From positions 1 to 53,309 of the forward strand of contig JAFGVE010000040.1 in assembly GCA_016938175.1 (NCBI GenBank): 53,309 nucleotides of DNA, read 5' to 3'. This DNA comes from Campylobacterales bacterium (GTDB lineage Bacteria > Campylobacterota > Campylobacteria > Campylobacterales > Sulfurimonadaceae). Position 1 is the first letter of the stretch; every line of letters begins with the position of its first letter. The position numbers and the translations under genes are program-made. Below, piece by piece: positions 36,454-44,643 of this stretch. A model generated the notes under the pieces. That model made no database searches, was not told the origin of the DNA, and saw only the letters and a program-made list of their open reading frames with translations.

Positions 36454-38317
36454 TTGTATTCTCCTGTCTGTCATTACGGTTTTCATTAAGTCTATAAAGA
36501 TATGTGCTTGGATCTTTGTTCAGCATTTGGAGCCACTTTTTCTCCTCTTTGTCACTCATCTCCTGAGGCTTTTGTGAAGAATTCATACTATGTCCCTTTT
36601 CCTGAGGTTTCTCCTCTTTTAGCTCTTTCGCAGCATCTTGTTCATTTTTCTCTTTGTGCTCTTGCTCTTTTTTTTCGTTCTCACTCTCTTTTTGTTCTTG
36701 TTTTTTATCTTGAGCATTTTGTTTATTTTGAGACTCTTGTTCTTTTTGATTCTTGTTATTTTTTTGTTCTTGAGAGTTCTCATTTTGCTTTTGATTCTCT
36801 TGAGAGTTCTCTTTATTTTCTTGGTTATTGTTTTGCTGTTTTTGCGATTGGTCTTGATTCTTTTCTTTGTTATCTTCGTTTTTATCTTGATTTTGTTGCT
36901 GCTGATTCTCTTGATTATTCATATTTTCAAGAGCTTTTTTTACCGCTTCAAGATTTTCTCTTGTATCTTTATCCTCTTTAAGCTTCAACGCAGACTCATA
37001 TGCTCCTATGGCTTTTTCTAAATTCTCTTTATTTGGCTCTTTTGCGTAGGCATTTCCAAGATTTGCAAAGTTATCTGCTCTTTGTAAAGGCTCAGAGAAT
37101 TGAGCTTGCTCATAGAGTTCTCTTGCTTCTTTATATTTTCCCACTTTATAAAGTGCATTTGCCGCATTATAGTAACTCTGCTTTTTTTGCGAGCTCTTAG
37201 CATAATCACTATAAAGTTTAGAACTCGTTTCATAGTCTTTATCCTCATATGCTTTCTTAGCTTTTTCAAGCTCCATAAAATCTAAAAGCCCTGCTTTTAC
37301 ATCCGGTGTTGTAACAAATAAAGCAAAAAGTAAAAAAGCTGAAGGCAAACTCACTTTCTCACGTTTACTCATTGAGGATGTAGCTATGAGAAGTAATAGT
37401 AGTGCTAAACCAAGTGGGAAATAAAAAAGAGGTACAAAACGCTCTATCTCTTGTGATTTTAACTCTTTTTGCTCACTATGAGACTCTATCTCTCGCAGCA
37501 TAGCTTTTACATCATCAACAGAGTGTATGCTCTGTATAAATACACCCCCTGTTTTAGTTGCTAGTGTACTTATATTTGAATTTAGTTTTGAAACAATTAT
37601 CTCACCATTATGCTTTATAAAACCACCCTCTTCTAGCTTTATCGGTGCTCCTTTTTTCGTAGCTACACCAAGAACAAAGATAGTAATGTTCTTCTCTTTC
37701 GCATAAGCAATTTCAGCAGAAAAGTCCTCTTTGTCTCCTCCATCACTCAATATTAAAAGATATTTTTTAGACTCATTTTTTATGCTCTTATCTACTACTT
37801 CGAGCATAGATAAAAAGTCTGTTCCCTTCTCCGTAATAGAATCAGTACTGAGTTGACGCAGTAAAAAACCTACAGCATCATGGTCAAAACTAAGCGGTGA
37901 AACAAGATAAGAGTTCTTTGCAAACGCAATAACACCGATACGTTCATTGGGTGCAAGTTTTAAAAGTTCCAGTGCCTTTTGTTTAGAGAGCTTCAAACGG
38001 TTTGGATATAAATCTTGTGCAAGCATCGAGTCTGAAATATCGAGTGCAAGCATTATGTCTGCACTTTTAGCTTTTACCTCCACTTTTCCCTCTGGAATCA
38101 CCGGAGAGGCTAAGGCTATTATCATTAAAACACCTATGAGCATAAACAGAGCATTACGACTCTTCAGTGTCAATCTATTTGAACTCACTCGAAGTCTATC
38201 CATAACCTCTTGGGAAAAAAAAGTAGCCTGTGCCTCTTTTTGCGTTAACAAAAGTCCAAACAGTATAAAAAGAGGCGGTAACATATAGTATAAAAATTCA
38301 GGGTGTTGAAACTCCAT
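36437..38317 (-). CDS. batB: BatB-BatC fusion: vWA domain, TPRs and Gln/Asn-rich tail (first copy)
   Basis: The 626-residue membrane protein begins with two helices (about 10-25 and 55-72). A periplasm- or membrane-facing vWA domain (about 85-280) has the complete MIDAS: DISDSM, the threonine in KGTDFL and ILSDGG. Two further helices (about 295-315 and 323-340) are followed by TPR repeats (about 350-465, AYEDKDYETSSKLYSDYA and AANALYKVGKYKEARELYEQA). The tail (about 470-595) is extremely rich in Gln, Asn, Lys and Glu. Such vWA-TPR fusions correspond to BatB plus BatC. It starts on the batA stop (ATGs and stops overlap at 38317). Confidence 0.86.
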   Translation of the reverse strand: MEFQHPEFLYYMLPPLFILFGLLLTQKEAQATFFSQEVMDRLRVSSNRLTLKSRNALFMLIGVLMIIALASPVIPEGKVEVKAKSADIMLALDISDSMLAQDLYPNRLKLSKQKALELLKLAPNERIGVIAFAKNSYLVSPLSFDHDAVGFLLRQLSTDSITEKGTDFLSMLEVVDKSIKNESKKYLLILSDGGDKEDFSAEIAYAKEKNITIFVLGVATKKGAPIKLEEGGFIKHNGEIIVSKLNSNISTLATKTGGVFIQSIHSVDDVKAMLREIESHSEQKELKSQEIERFVPLFYFPLGLALLLLLIATSSMSKREKVSLPSAFLLFALFVTTPDVKAGLLDFMELEKAKKAYEDKDYETSSKLYSDYAKSSQKKQSYYNAANALYKVGKYKEARELYEQAQFSEPLQRADNFANLGNAYAKEPNKENLEKAIGAYESALKLKEDKDTRENLEAVKKALENMNNQENQQQQNQDKNEDNKEKNQDQSQKQQNNNQENKENSQENQKQNENSQEQKNNKNQKEQESQNKQNAQDKKQEQKESENEKKEQEHKEKNEQDAAKELKEEKPQEKGHSMNSSQKPQEMSDKEEKKWLQMLNKDPSTYLYRLNENRNDRQENTNEKPW

Positions 38318-39258
38318 TAATTACTCCCTCTTTTATTTCTCAGATATATATACAGCATTAAAGATATGAGTGCTATAAAGAGTGGATAAACGTAGTAGTA
38401 CTTCAGGTATGTAAAACTCTCATTTTGAATTTCTGATTTTTCAAGCTCATCTATCTTCGCATACACTGCTTGGAGTTCTCTAGCACTTGAAGCACCAAAA
38501 GCGACTCCCCCTGTCTCTTTTGCTATTTTCATCAGTACAGCTCTATTGTACTCGTTTGATTCGCCTATACCTATAGGGTAGACTTTCACACCCTCTTTTT
38601 TAGCCATCTCTAAAGCAACATCCAGTGGAATTTTATCTACCTGCTCTGTAGAGTACCCGTCTGTAAGTAATATAGCTATTTTTGACTCAGAGTCACTCAT
38701 TTTTAGAAGATTCACACCCTGAGCAAGTGCCTCGTAAAGTGCAGTATACTGTCCTGCCATCCCAATTTGGAGTTGCGATACTATGCGTGAGAGTATGTGT
38801 TCATCATAAGTTAAGGGAGAAGCTATAAAAGAGTAAGCTCCAAAAACCACTAAACCCATATTGTCAGTCGTACGTTTTTCTATAAAATCACGTACTATCT
38901 GTTTTACAACATCAAAACGTGTGAGCGAAGTGTTTGCTCTGTCAAAGTTTCTCTCCTGCATAGATTGTGATGCATCAAGAATAAGTGCAATCTCATGCCC
39001 TTTTTTTGGTTCTAACTCATAAGGTTCATCTTTCACGGGAGACATAAGAGCCAAAATCAAGGTAATGATTCCAAGCCACTTAAGGAAAAAAAGAAGTTTC
39101 GATGCAGCAATGCCCTGCTTCATAAATTGAGCAGTATGTGGAAAATAAAGAGAAGGCAGACGCATTTTACATAAGGTCTCACAAGCGATAAAAAAGAAAA
39201 TTAAAAAACCTAATTTGGGCAGCTCAAAGTATAATCCCCCAAACCAATCAAGCATCAA
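38317..39258 (-). CDS. batA: BatA: membrane-anchored vWA protein (first copy)
   Basis: The 313-residue protein has an N-terminal helix (about 12-30), a second one near 55-72, and a vWA domain (about 85-265) with complete metal site: DASQSM, the threonine in GQYTALYEAL and LLTDGYS. A C-terminal transmembrane helix is near 285-305. Proteins of this kind interact with MoxR-type ATPases and partner vWA proteins in the envelope. A second start (Met2, 39255) is equally possible. It overlaps the upstream small membrane protein by 11 bases. Confidence 0.88.
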   Translation of the reverse strand: MMLDWFGGLYFELPKLGFLIFFFIACETLCKMRLPSLYFPHTAQFMKQGIAASKLLFFLKWLGIITLILALMSPVKDEPYELEPKKGHEIALILDASQSMQERNFDRANTSLTRFDVVKQIVRDFIEKRTTDNMGLVVFGAYSFIASPLTYDEHILSRIVSQLQIGMAGQYTALYEALAQGVNLLKMSDSESKIAILLTDGYSTEQVDKIPLDVALEMAKKEGVKVYPIGIGESNEYNRAVLMKIAKETGGVAFGASSARELQAVYAKIDELEKSEIQNESFTYLKYYYVYPLFIALISLMLYIYLRNKRGSN

Positions 39259-39646
39259 GCATCCCCTGATATATCGCTATAAAGTGTAATGTTTGTGTGT
39301 CAAAAGTGCCAACATCTTTTTTGTACTTATATGTCTCTAAAGCTTCAAAAAGCTCTTTATAGGCCTCTTGATGACGTAAAGAGTCATTCTTAAACGCAGC
39401 TCCATAAAGGGTAAGAGCATAGGCAGAACTTTTCGTATTTTGTAAGTCAAGCCCTTTTAAAATAGTGACATACTCTTTTCTGAGATTAACTCTATTTTTA
39501 CGCATATACCAACGTATAAGCAGATAAATAATTGCAACAACAATAATACTTACAACTCCTATTAGTGTTAGTAGATAATGAAGAGAGTACTCTTCTATGT
39601 CGATTATAGGTTTTATATCATGAAGTGGAATATCATACTGCTGCAT
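39248..39646 (-). CDS. Small membrane protein of the Bat operon (DUF4381-like)
   Basis: I start this gene at the ATG 39646 (132 residues), because the longer frame begins with a GTG without ribosome binding site. One transmembrane helix spans about residues 21-44. It is followed by a helical cytoplasmic domain (about 50-130). Position between DUF58 and batA is where DUF4381-type proteins sit in Bat operons, and size and layout agree. Its role in the complex is not known. It starts two bases before the DUF58 stop boundary, so translation is coupled. Confidence 0.72.
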   Translation of the reverse strand: MQQYDIPLHDIKPIIDIEEYSLHYLLTLIGVVSIIVVAIIYLLIRWYMRKNRVNLRKEYVTILKGLDLQNTKSSAYALTLYGAAFKNDSLRHQEAYKELFEALETYKYKKDVGTFDTQTLHFIAIYQGMLDA

Positions 39647-39647
39647 C

Positions 39648-40478
39648 TTATCTGCCCTCAAAAAGTCTTCGTAAAGAGACACTTACATTTGCATCCGTAT
39701 ATACCTTTGTAAAACGTACCTGATGCTTTCTAAACGTAGCGTACAGTTCTCTGTCATGTGCACTTACACGTCTTGCATACTCTTCGACACTTTGTTTGTT
39801 AAAATCACCCTCTAAGGTCGCTCCGCTTTGAGGATCCACCAAAGAGCTAAAACCCATTTGTGGAGGGTGCTCTTCGAGTCTGTCACGTACAACTACAGCT
39901 ATTACTTCATGCTTTTTAGCCAAAAGTTTAAAATCTGGAATCTCAAAAAAATCCCCAACAACAATGATGAGTGACTTACGTTTGAGACGTTTAAAAAGAG
40001 TATCTGCAAGGAGTTTAAAACTGAGTTTTTGATTGAGTGCATTAAAGTTTAAAATTGCATCGACACTCTTATGGATTGAAAAAAGTTTTTTGCTCGGTTT
40101 AAAAAAGGAGATAAGTTTGTCTGTAAAAATATACGAACTCAGTAAATCACCATTTTTTAAAACAGAATAAGAGAGTTGTGCAACAACCTCTGCAATTACC
40201 TCTTGCTTAAAACGTTTAGAACCAAAATGCACACTTCCGTTGAGTACAGAAGCAATGACTACGTTTAACTCTCTCTCTTCACGAAAAATCTTAATAAAAG
40301 GCTTATGCATTTTTGCCGTAATGTTCCAGTCTATATGGCGTATATCATCACCTGGCATATACTCTCGAAGCTCTATAAAGTCATACCCTTCACCTTGAAA
40401 AATGGAAGGATTGTTTCCCACCATTTCAGAGAAAACTTGACGACGAGCTCGAACTAAGATTTTTTGCAGTTTACTCAC
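39648..40478 (-). CDS. DUF58 domain protein
   Basis: The 276-residue soluble protein has the DUF58 signature REYMPGDDIRHIDWNITAK with KIFREERELNV near residues 38-70. The rest of the family fold contains a vWA-like half (SLIIVVGDFFEIPD). DUF58 proteins always accompany MoxR ATPases and Bat vWA proteins and are thought to be part of the same assembly. Only one copy exists for the two Bat sets here. It follows the moxR stop by nine bases. Confidence 0.9.
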   Translation of the reverse strand: MSKLQKILVRARRQVFSEMVGNNPSIFQGEGYDFIELREYMPGDDIRHIDWNITAKMHKPFIKIFREERELNVVIASVLNGSVHFGSKRFKQEVIAEVVAQLSYSVLKNGDLLSSYIFTDKLISFFKPSKKLFSIHKSVDAILNFNALNQKLSFKLLADTLFKRLKRKSLIIVVGDFFEIPDFKLLAKKHEVIAVVVRDRLEEHPPQMGFSSLVDPQSGATLEGDFNKQSVEEYARRVSAHDRELYATFRKHQVRFTKVYTDANVSVSLRRLFEGR

Positions 40479-40487
40479 AAAGACTTC

Positions 40488-41444
40488 CTATGGAATAGTT
40501 ACAGTTTCTAAAACTTTTTGAATTATCTCATCTGTAGTAACACCCTCTGCCTCTGCTTCATACGTTAAAACAATACGGTGACGCATAAGCTCTTTTGCAA
40601 TGTAAGCAACATCCACTGGCGTTACAAAATCTTTTCCACGCATAAAAGCCATCGCTTTTACCGCTTTAAACATATCTATACTTACACGCGGAGAAGCACC
40701 AAACTGCATAAACTCTTTTATATCATCAAGTCCATACTGACTTGGGTTACGTGTAGCGTTTACTAGCTCTATCATATACTCTTCAACTTCGGCATCTATG
40801 TGAACAGCTTTTATAGCAGCTTTTAGCTCCTCTAAATCACCTTCACTTAGTACAGGATTTATCTCCTGATAACTGCCACTTGACATACGTCTTGCAATCT
40901 CAAGTTCTTGTTCTTTAGAGTTATAATCTACAACAAGTTTAAGCATAAAACGGTCAAGTTGTGCCTCTGGAAGTTGATACACCCCTTCTTGCTCAACAGG
41001 GTTTTGTGTCGCCATAACAAAAAATGGAGGAGTCAGTTTAAAAGTTGTATCTCCAAGAGTAACCTGTTTCTCTTGCATAACTTCAAGAAGCGCGGACTGT
41101 ACTTTTGCAGGTGCACGGTTAATCTCATCTGCTAAAAGCAAATTTGTAAAAATGGGACCTTTTTTGATTTTAAACTGATTATTTTGTGGATCATATATCT
41201 CTGCACCAAGGATATCTGATGGGAGTAAGTCTGGAGTAAACTGTGCACGTTTAAAGTCCAAACCAAGTGCACGAGCGAGTGCATTTACAGTGGTAGTTTT
41301 TGCAAGTCCGGGAACACCCTCTATAAGGATATGCCCTTCACATAAAAGAGCAATGAGAAGTGAGTCAATCATCTTCTCTTGTCCCACTACAACCTTTGCT
41401 ACTTCTGCCTTTACACTCTCTATTTTACTTAGCATTCTTTTCAT
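40488..41444 (-). CDS. moxR: MoxR-family AAA+ ATPase
   Basis: The 318-residue ATPase has Walker A GVPGLAKTT (about residues 42-50), Walker B LLLADEINRAP (about 107-117), sensor 1 ATQNPVEQEG and the C-terminal helical lid. MoxR ATPases act as chaperones that load metal or cofactor or mature partner vWA proteins. It starts the second half of the Bat block, 51 bases after the LPP20-like gene; a weak -10-like TATTAT lies in that gap. An alternative start three codons in (41435) is possible. Confidence 0.94.
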   Translation of the reverse strand: MKRMLSKIESVKAEVAKVVVGQEKMIDSLLIALLCEGHILIEGVPGLAKTTTVNALARALGLDFKRAQFTPDLLPSDILGAEIYDPQNNQFKIKKGPIFTNLLLADEINRAPAKVQSALLEVMQEKQVTLGDTTFKLTPPFFVMATQNPVEQEGVYQLPEAQLDRFMLKLVVDYNSKEQELEIARRMSSGSYQEINPVLSEGDLEELKAAIKAVHIDAEVEEYMIELVNATRNPSQYGLDDIKEFMQFGASPRVSIDMFKAVKAMAFMRGKDFVTPVDVAYIAKELMRHRIVLTYEAEAEGVTTDEIIQKVLETVTIP

Positions 41445-41495
41445 ACCTCAACTCAATAATATCCCAGCAGTATATTACTCAGAGGTAAATAATTG

Positions 41496-42503
41496 CTAAA
41501 TGTCTAAGCCCAGAATTTGACCTACTCCCTCTTTTTCTATACGTTCATTTAATTGAATGGCTACACTCTGTTTTGCAATAGCAATTCCCTGAGTTGATTG
41601 TCCTACTATATTGAGTGTATTTGAGCCGACTACAACACCTTTTACATCCTTCGTTATAAAACGAATATCTGTTCTTGCGAGTGTAAAACCATAAGCATTG
41701 GCTTCTTCCACTGCAGTTTGAATAACTAAAGTAAAGTGTGTTGCGCTACTTTTACTAGCTGTTATTTTAATTCCCTTAGAACTCAATGCTTTTGCAACTA
41801 CCCCTTTGAGGTTCTCTCCATCCTTGTCTGCCATAAGTGAAAAGTCTAGTTTTTGCATAAGTGCTTCATATTTTGCATCTATCTCTTGAAGTTTCTGTAA
41901 ATAAGCCTCTTGTTTGAATGCAGGGTTTAATACACTCATAACTACAAGTCTATTTGGAATCTCTTGCACACTCTCTTGTGTATTTTTATAAAAAGAGAGT
42001 CGTTTTAATGCATTGGCACCACTTAAGGACTCTTCTTTAGAAGATATAAGAGAGAACTCTTGCTTTGTCTCTTGTAACATACTCTCAAAGAGTTTTGTCT
42101 TGTTTGAGCGTATCAAAACTGCATATTTTTTAAAGCCTAAAGAGGCAGATTCTAAAAGTTCATAATTACTTATACGAATTTGGCTCACTTTACTTGTTAC
42201 ATCATTTGTATAGGTACCATCACTGCTATTAACACGCCCTGATTTTACAACAGTTTTTGCATTAAATTCAGAAGAGACAGATACACTGAGTGTCGATGCC
42301 ATAAGGGTTAAAGCATTTGCAAGAGCCTCGTCTTTATTTTTGCCATCACCTATAGCATATAATTCAGTTGAGTTTGAGAGTGGTGGCGAGGTATACCATG
42401 AAGGAAGGCTCTTTTGTGGTATGCTCACAGCACGTTTTTCTGCCCCGCATCCAAGAATAAATAAAGCTATAAAAAAAGCAATAAAAAGGTGCAAAAATCT
42501 CAT
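41496..42503 (-). CDS. LPP20-family lipoprotein
   Basis: The 335-residue protein has a lipobox LFILGC with the modified cysteine at residue 19. It matches the LPP20 lipoprotein pattern, with a conserved ALTLMASTLSVSVSSEF region about residues 65-82 and alternating beta strands. H. pylori Lpp20 is an abundant outer-membrane or surface lipoprotein made from an operon with other lipoproteins, as I recall. Here the gene sits between the second BatD copy side and moxR, overlapping the CsgG-like gene by four bases. Its function is not established. Confidence 0.78.
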   Translation of the reverse strand: MRFLHLFIAFFIALFILGCGAEKRAVSIPQKSLPSWYTSPPLSNSTELYAIGDGKNKDEALANALTLMASTLSVSVSSEFNAKTVVKSGRVNSSDGTYTNDVTSKVSQIRISNYELLESASLGFKKYAVLIRSNKTKLFESMLQETKQEFSLISSKEESLSGANALKRLSFYKNTQESVQEIPNRLVVMSVLNPAFKQEAYLQKLQEIDAKYEALMQKLDFSLMADKDGENLKGVVAKALSSKGIKITASKSSATHFTLVIQTAVEEANAYGFTLARTDIRFITKDVKGVVVGSNTLNIVGQSTQGIAIAKQSVAIQLNERIEKEGVGQILGLDI

Positions 42504-43504
42504 CGTTCAATCTGCTCACGCGTTTTTTGACGTTTTTGAATAAGAGAATCTATACGCAGTACAGCTGCATTTATCTCTTCAACTGGCTCTAGCATAAGCG
42601 AATCTGCTTGTTCATAATACTCTTTTGCCTCTTTGTAATTTCCCTGCGCCTCTTTTGTAACACCAAGATTATAAAAAGCGACATAACTCTGAGAGCCTGT
42701 TGAGTCTATAAGTTCAGAAAGAAACTGCTCTGCCTTGTCAAAACGCCCATGTTCTATATATTGTAACGAGACCTCAAGAAGTTTTTCCTGTTCATCTGTA
42801 TAATCTAAATCTGGTTCTTCCAAAAGTGTTACACCAAAAACTTTATAGTGTGGTGTCAGTCTATAAGTAAACTCATTAGCCATTGAAGTTGCAAGTCTTT
42901 GCGCTGCCATCTCTGTTGATGGAAGGGCATTGGAGTAGTCTGAACAGTGTTTATACTCCGCATATTTGTTGAGTGTGTCCCCAAAAATAATATCGCCTCT
43001 TTGCACATCTACTATTCTGAGTTCAGCAGAGAGCCCTACTGCTCTTTTTTTACAACGAACTTGATAATACACTAATTCACTACACTTTTTATCTGCACAA
43101 CGTGTACGTATCTCATAAAAGTAGCTATCCTCAGAAGTCGGTTTTGCTACGTTTCCAGAGATAATAGCCTGTGCACCAATTAGCTCTCCAACTTTTACCG
43201 CTGTCTTTTGGTTTACTAAACCACTGTTTTGTACTCTTTGCTCACTTATGATTTTGTTTAAATCGTTACGGCTAATCATCGTAAAATAGCTTTTTGAATC
43301 TATTTTAAAACTTGCGAGATTTGCTTCGATTTTTCCTGAGAGACCAACTCTATCATTTTCAAATGCCATGACAGCTATTTTCTTTGTATTTGCCACTCTA
43401 TCTATCTCAGCAGGTTCCAGTGCTCGTACATTAACTTTTTGCGCACAACCGCTTAACAACATAAGTAAAGCCATACTCATGAGAAATAAAACTCTTCTGC
43501 TCAT
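42500..43504 (-). CDS. CsgG/LpoB-like lipoprotein with C-terminal TPR
   Basis: I start it at the ATG 43504 (AAAGGGA ribosome binding site nearby), giving 334 residues with lipobox LLSGC and modified cysteine C20. The middle (about 40-235) has the CsgG/LpoB type layout: KKIAVMAFEN, FTMISRNDLNKIISEQ, GELIGAQAIISGNV and a later AELRIVDV segment. A TPR-like pair follows at about 245-310 (FYNLGVTKEAQGNYKEAKEYYEQA). Roles of relatives range from secretion pores to activation of peptidoglycan synthases. Placed among Bat genes, it may be an outer-membrane partner of that system. It overlaps LPP20 by four bases. Confidence 0.72.
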   Translation of the reverse strand: MSRRVLFLMSMALLMLLSGCAQKVNVRALEPAEIDRVANTKKIAVMAFENDRVGLSGKIEANLASFKIDSKSYFTMISRNDLNKIISEQRVQNSGLVNQKTAVKVGELIGAQAIISGNVAKPTSEDSYFYEIRTRCADKKCSELVYYQVRCKKRAVGLSAELRIVDVQRGDIIFGDTLNKYAEYKHCSDYSNALPSTEMAAQRLATSMANEFTYRLTPHYKVFGVTLLEEPDLDYTDEQEKLLEVSLQYIEHGRFDKAEQFLSELIDSTGSQSYVAFYNLGVTKEAQGNYKEAKEYYEQADSLMLEPVEEINAAVLRIDSLIQKRQKTREQIER

Positions 43505-43548
43505 CTCATCCCTTTGTATCAGTTGCAACAATTGTAGTTAATTTCAAT

Positions 43549-44643
43549 TTAACTGCATATTAATTTTTTGGCTTTTTGCAGGCTTGTGAGCCTTCCTTCT
43601 TCTATATCTTGCAGTATCTGTTCATACTTTTTATCACCCCTTGCTGCAACTATGACACTCAACTCTTTGAGACTCTTGAGTGAGTGAACTTTTGTACAAA
43701 AGCTCTCAACTTTCTCTTTTTTCTCTCTTTTAAACTCTATTTTCGCTACTAAAAAACCTGCTACAAATGCCAAAACATAATACAGATACTCTAAAGAAAA
43801 ATATGATGTTTGCGTTTGAGGTTCATCTAAAAGTGTCTCTACTTTTATTCCTTGTGTTACCATAACAGTAACACCATCAAATTTCAATAGCTTTTTTGCC
43901 TTCTTTTCTAAATCAAAATATTCCCACTCAAAAGGCTTAATTGTAAAATCCTTTTCACTCACAAAAGCAAACTTCTGACTCCATTTTCCCTTATATCCAT
44001 CTTGTGTCAGTACCTGTTCTACAATTGGAGTTTCACTGAAAACTTTTACCCCTTCTATATCAAAAGCAAGAGGCTTAAGAGCTTCAAAATCTCCAATTCC
44101 CTCTACACTCACTTCTAAATGGTAAGGGTGCAAGGCTTTTACACTGTTTTCATCCTTTTTTATATGCATCTCTAAGGTCCCGACCAAAGGGGTAGAGGTC
44201 TCTAAAACATTTACTGTAAGTTGCTGTAGTTTCTCAGTTGTTGTCTGGTACTCTGCATACTTTCCGTTATCTCTTCCTATAACGGTATTTTCAATAGAGT
44301 CCTGTGTCGTTTTTTTCATAAGTGCTTCAAAAGAAAATTTCATCTCTTCTGGGTGATGCACAAAGGCTACAAACTCGTATACCAGTATCTTTTTCCCTGC
44401 AACTATTTTACTTGTTTCACTAAGCATTACCACTCTAAACTCACTGCTACTTTTTACAGGATTAAAATCAACTGCATAGAGTTGAGCCTCATCACTAAAA
44501 TGACACTCATAGCGTAAATATATTGCTTCATTTACATATACTTCATTCTTGTTAATATAGGCTTTCCACTCATAAGTTGTAGCAAAGAGATGTAAAGGAA
44601 AAAAGAGAAAAACTATAAGACTCTTAATAAGGTTTTTTTTCAT
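43549..44643 (-). CDS. BatD-like protein (second copy)
   Basis: The 364-residue protein has a signal peptide (about 1-21, ending HLFA), two or more beta-rich domains including VSVEGIGDFEALKP and VFSETP, matching the same region of the first BatD copy (VVKGIGNLEDIKSFKP). A C-terminal helix (about 282-302) is followed by a basic cytoplasmic tail of about 60 residues. It is shorter than the first copy by about 110 residues. The gene overlaps the second vWA-TPR gene by about 20 bases. It lies upstream of the two lipoprotein genes, after a 44-base gap. Confidence 0.76.
   Translation of the reverse strand: MKKNLIKSLIVFLFFPLHLFATTYEWKAYINKNEVYVNEAIYLRYECHFSDEAQLYAVDFNPVKSSSEFRVVMLSETSKIVAGKKILVYEFVAFVHHPEEMKFSFEALMKKTTQDSIENTVIGRDNGKYAEYQTTTEKLQQLTVNVLETSTPLVGTLEMHIKKDENSVKALHPYHLEVSVEGIGDFEALKPLAFDIEGVKVFSETPIVEQVLTQDGYKGKWSQKFAFVSEKDFTIKPFEWEYFDLEKKAKKLLKFDGVTVMVTQGIKVETLLDEPQTQTSYFSLEYLYYVLAFVAGFLVAKIEFKREKKEKVESFCTKVHSLKSLKELSVIVAARGDKKYEQILQDIEEGRLTSLQKAKKLICS

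Noticed and set aside
36638..37021. Plus-strand Leu/Phe-rich frame that looks like a membrane protein
   Set aside because: It lies exactly opposite the Gln/Asn/Lys/Glu-rich tract of the vWA-TPR gene. The complement of those codons yields hydrophobic residues, and no start signal is present.
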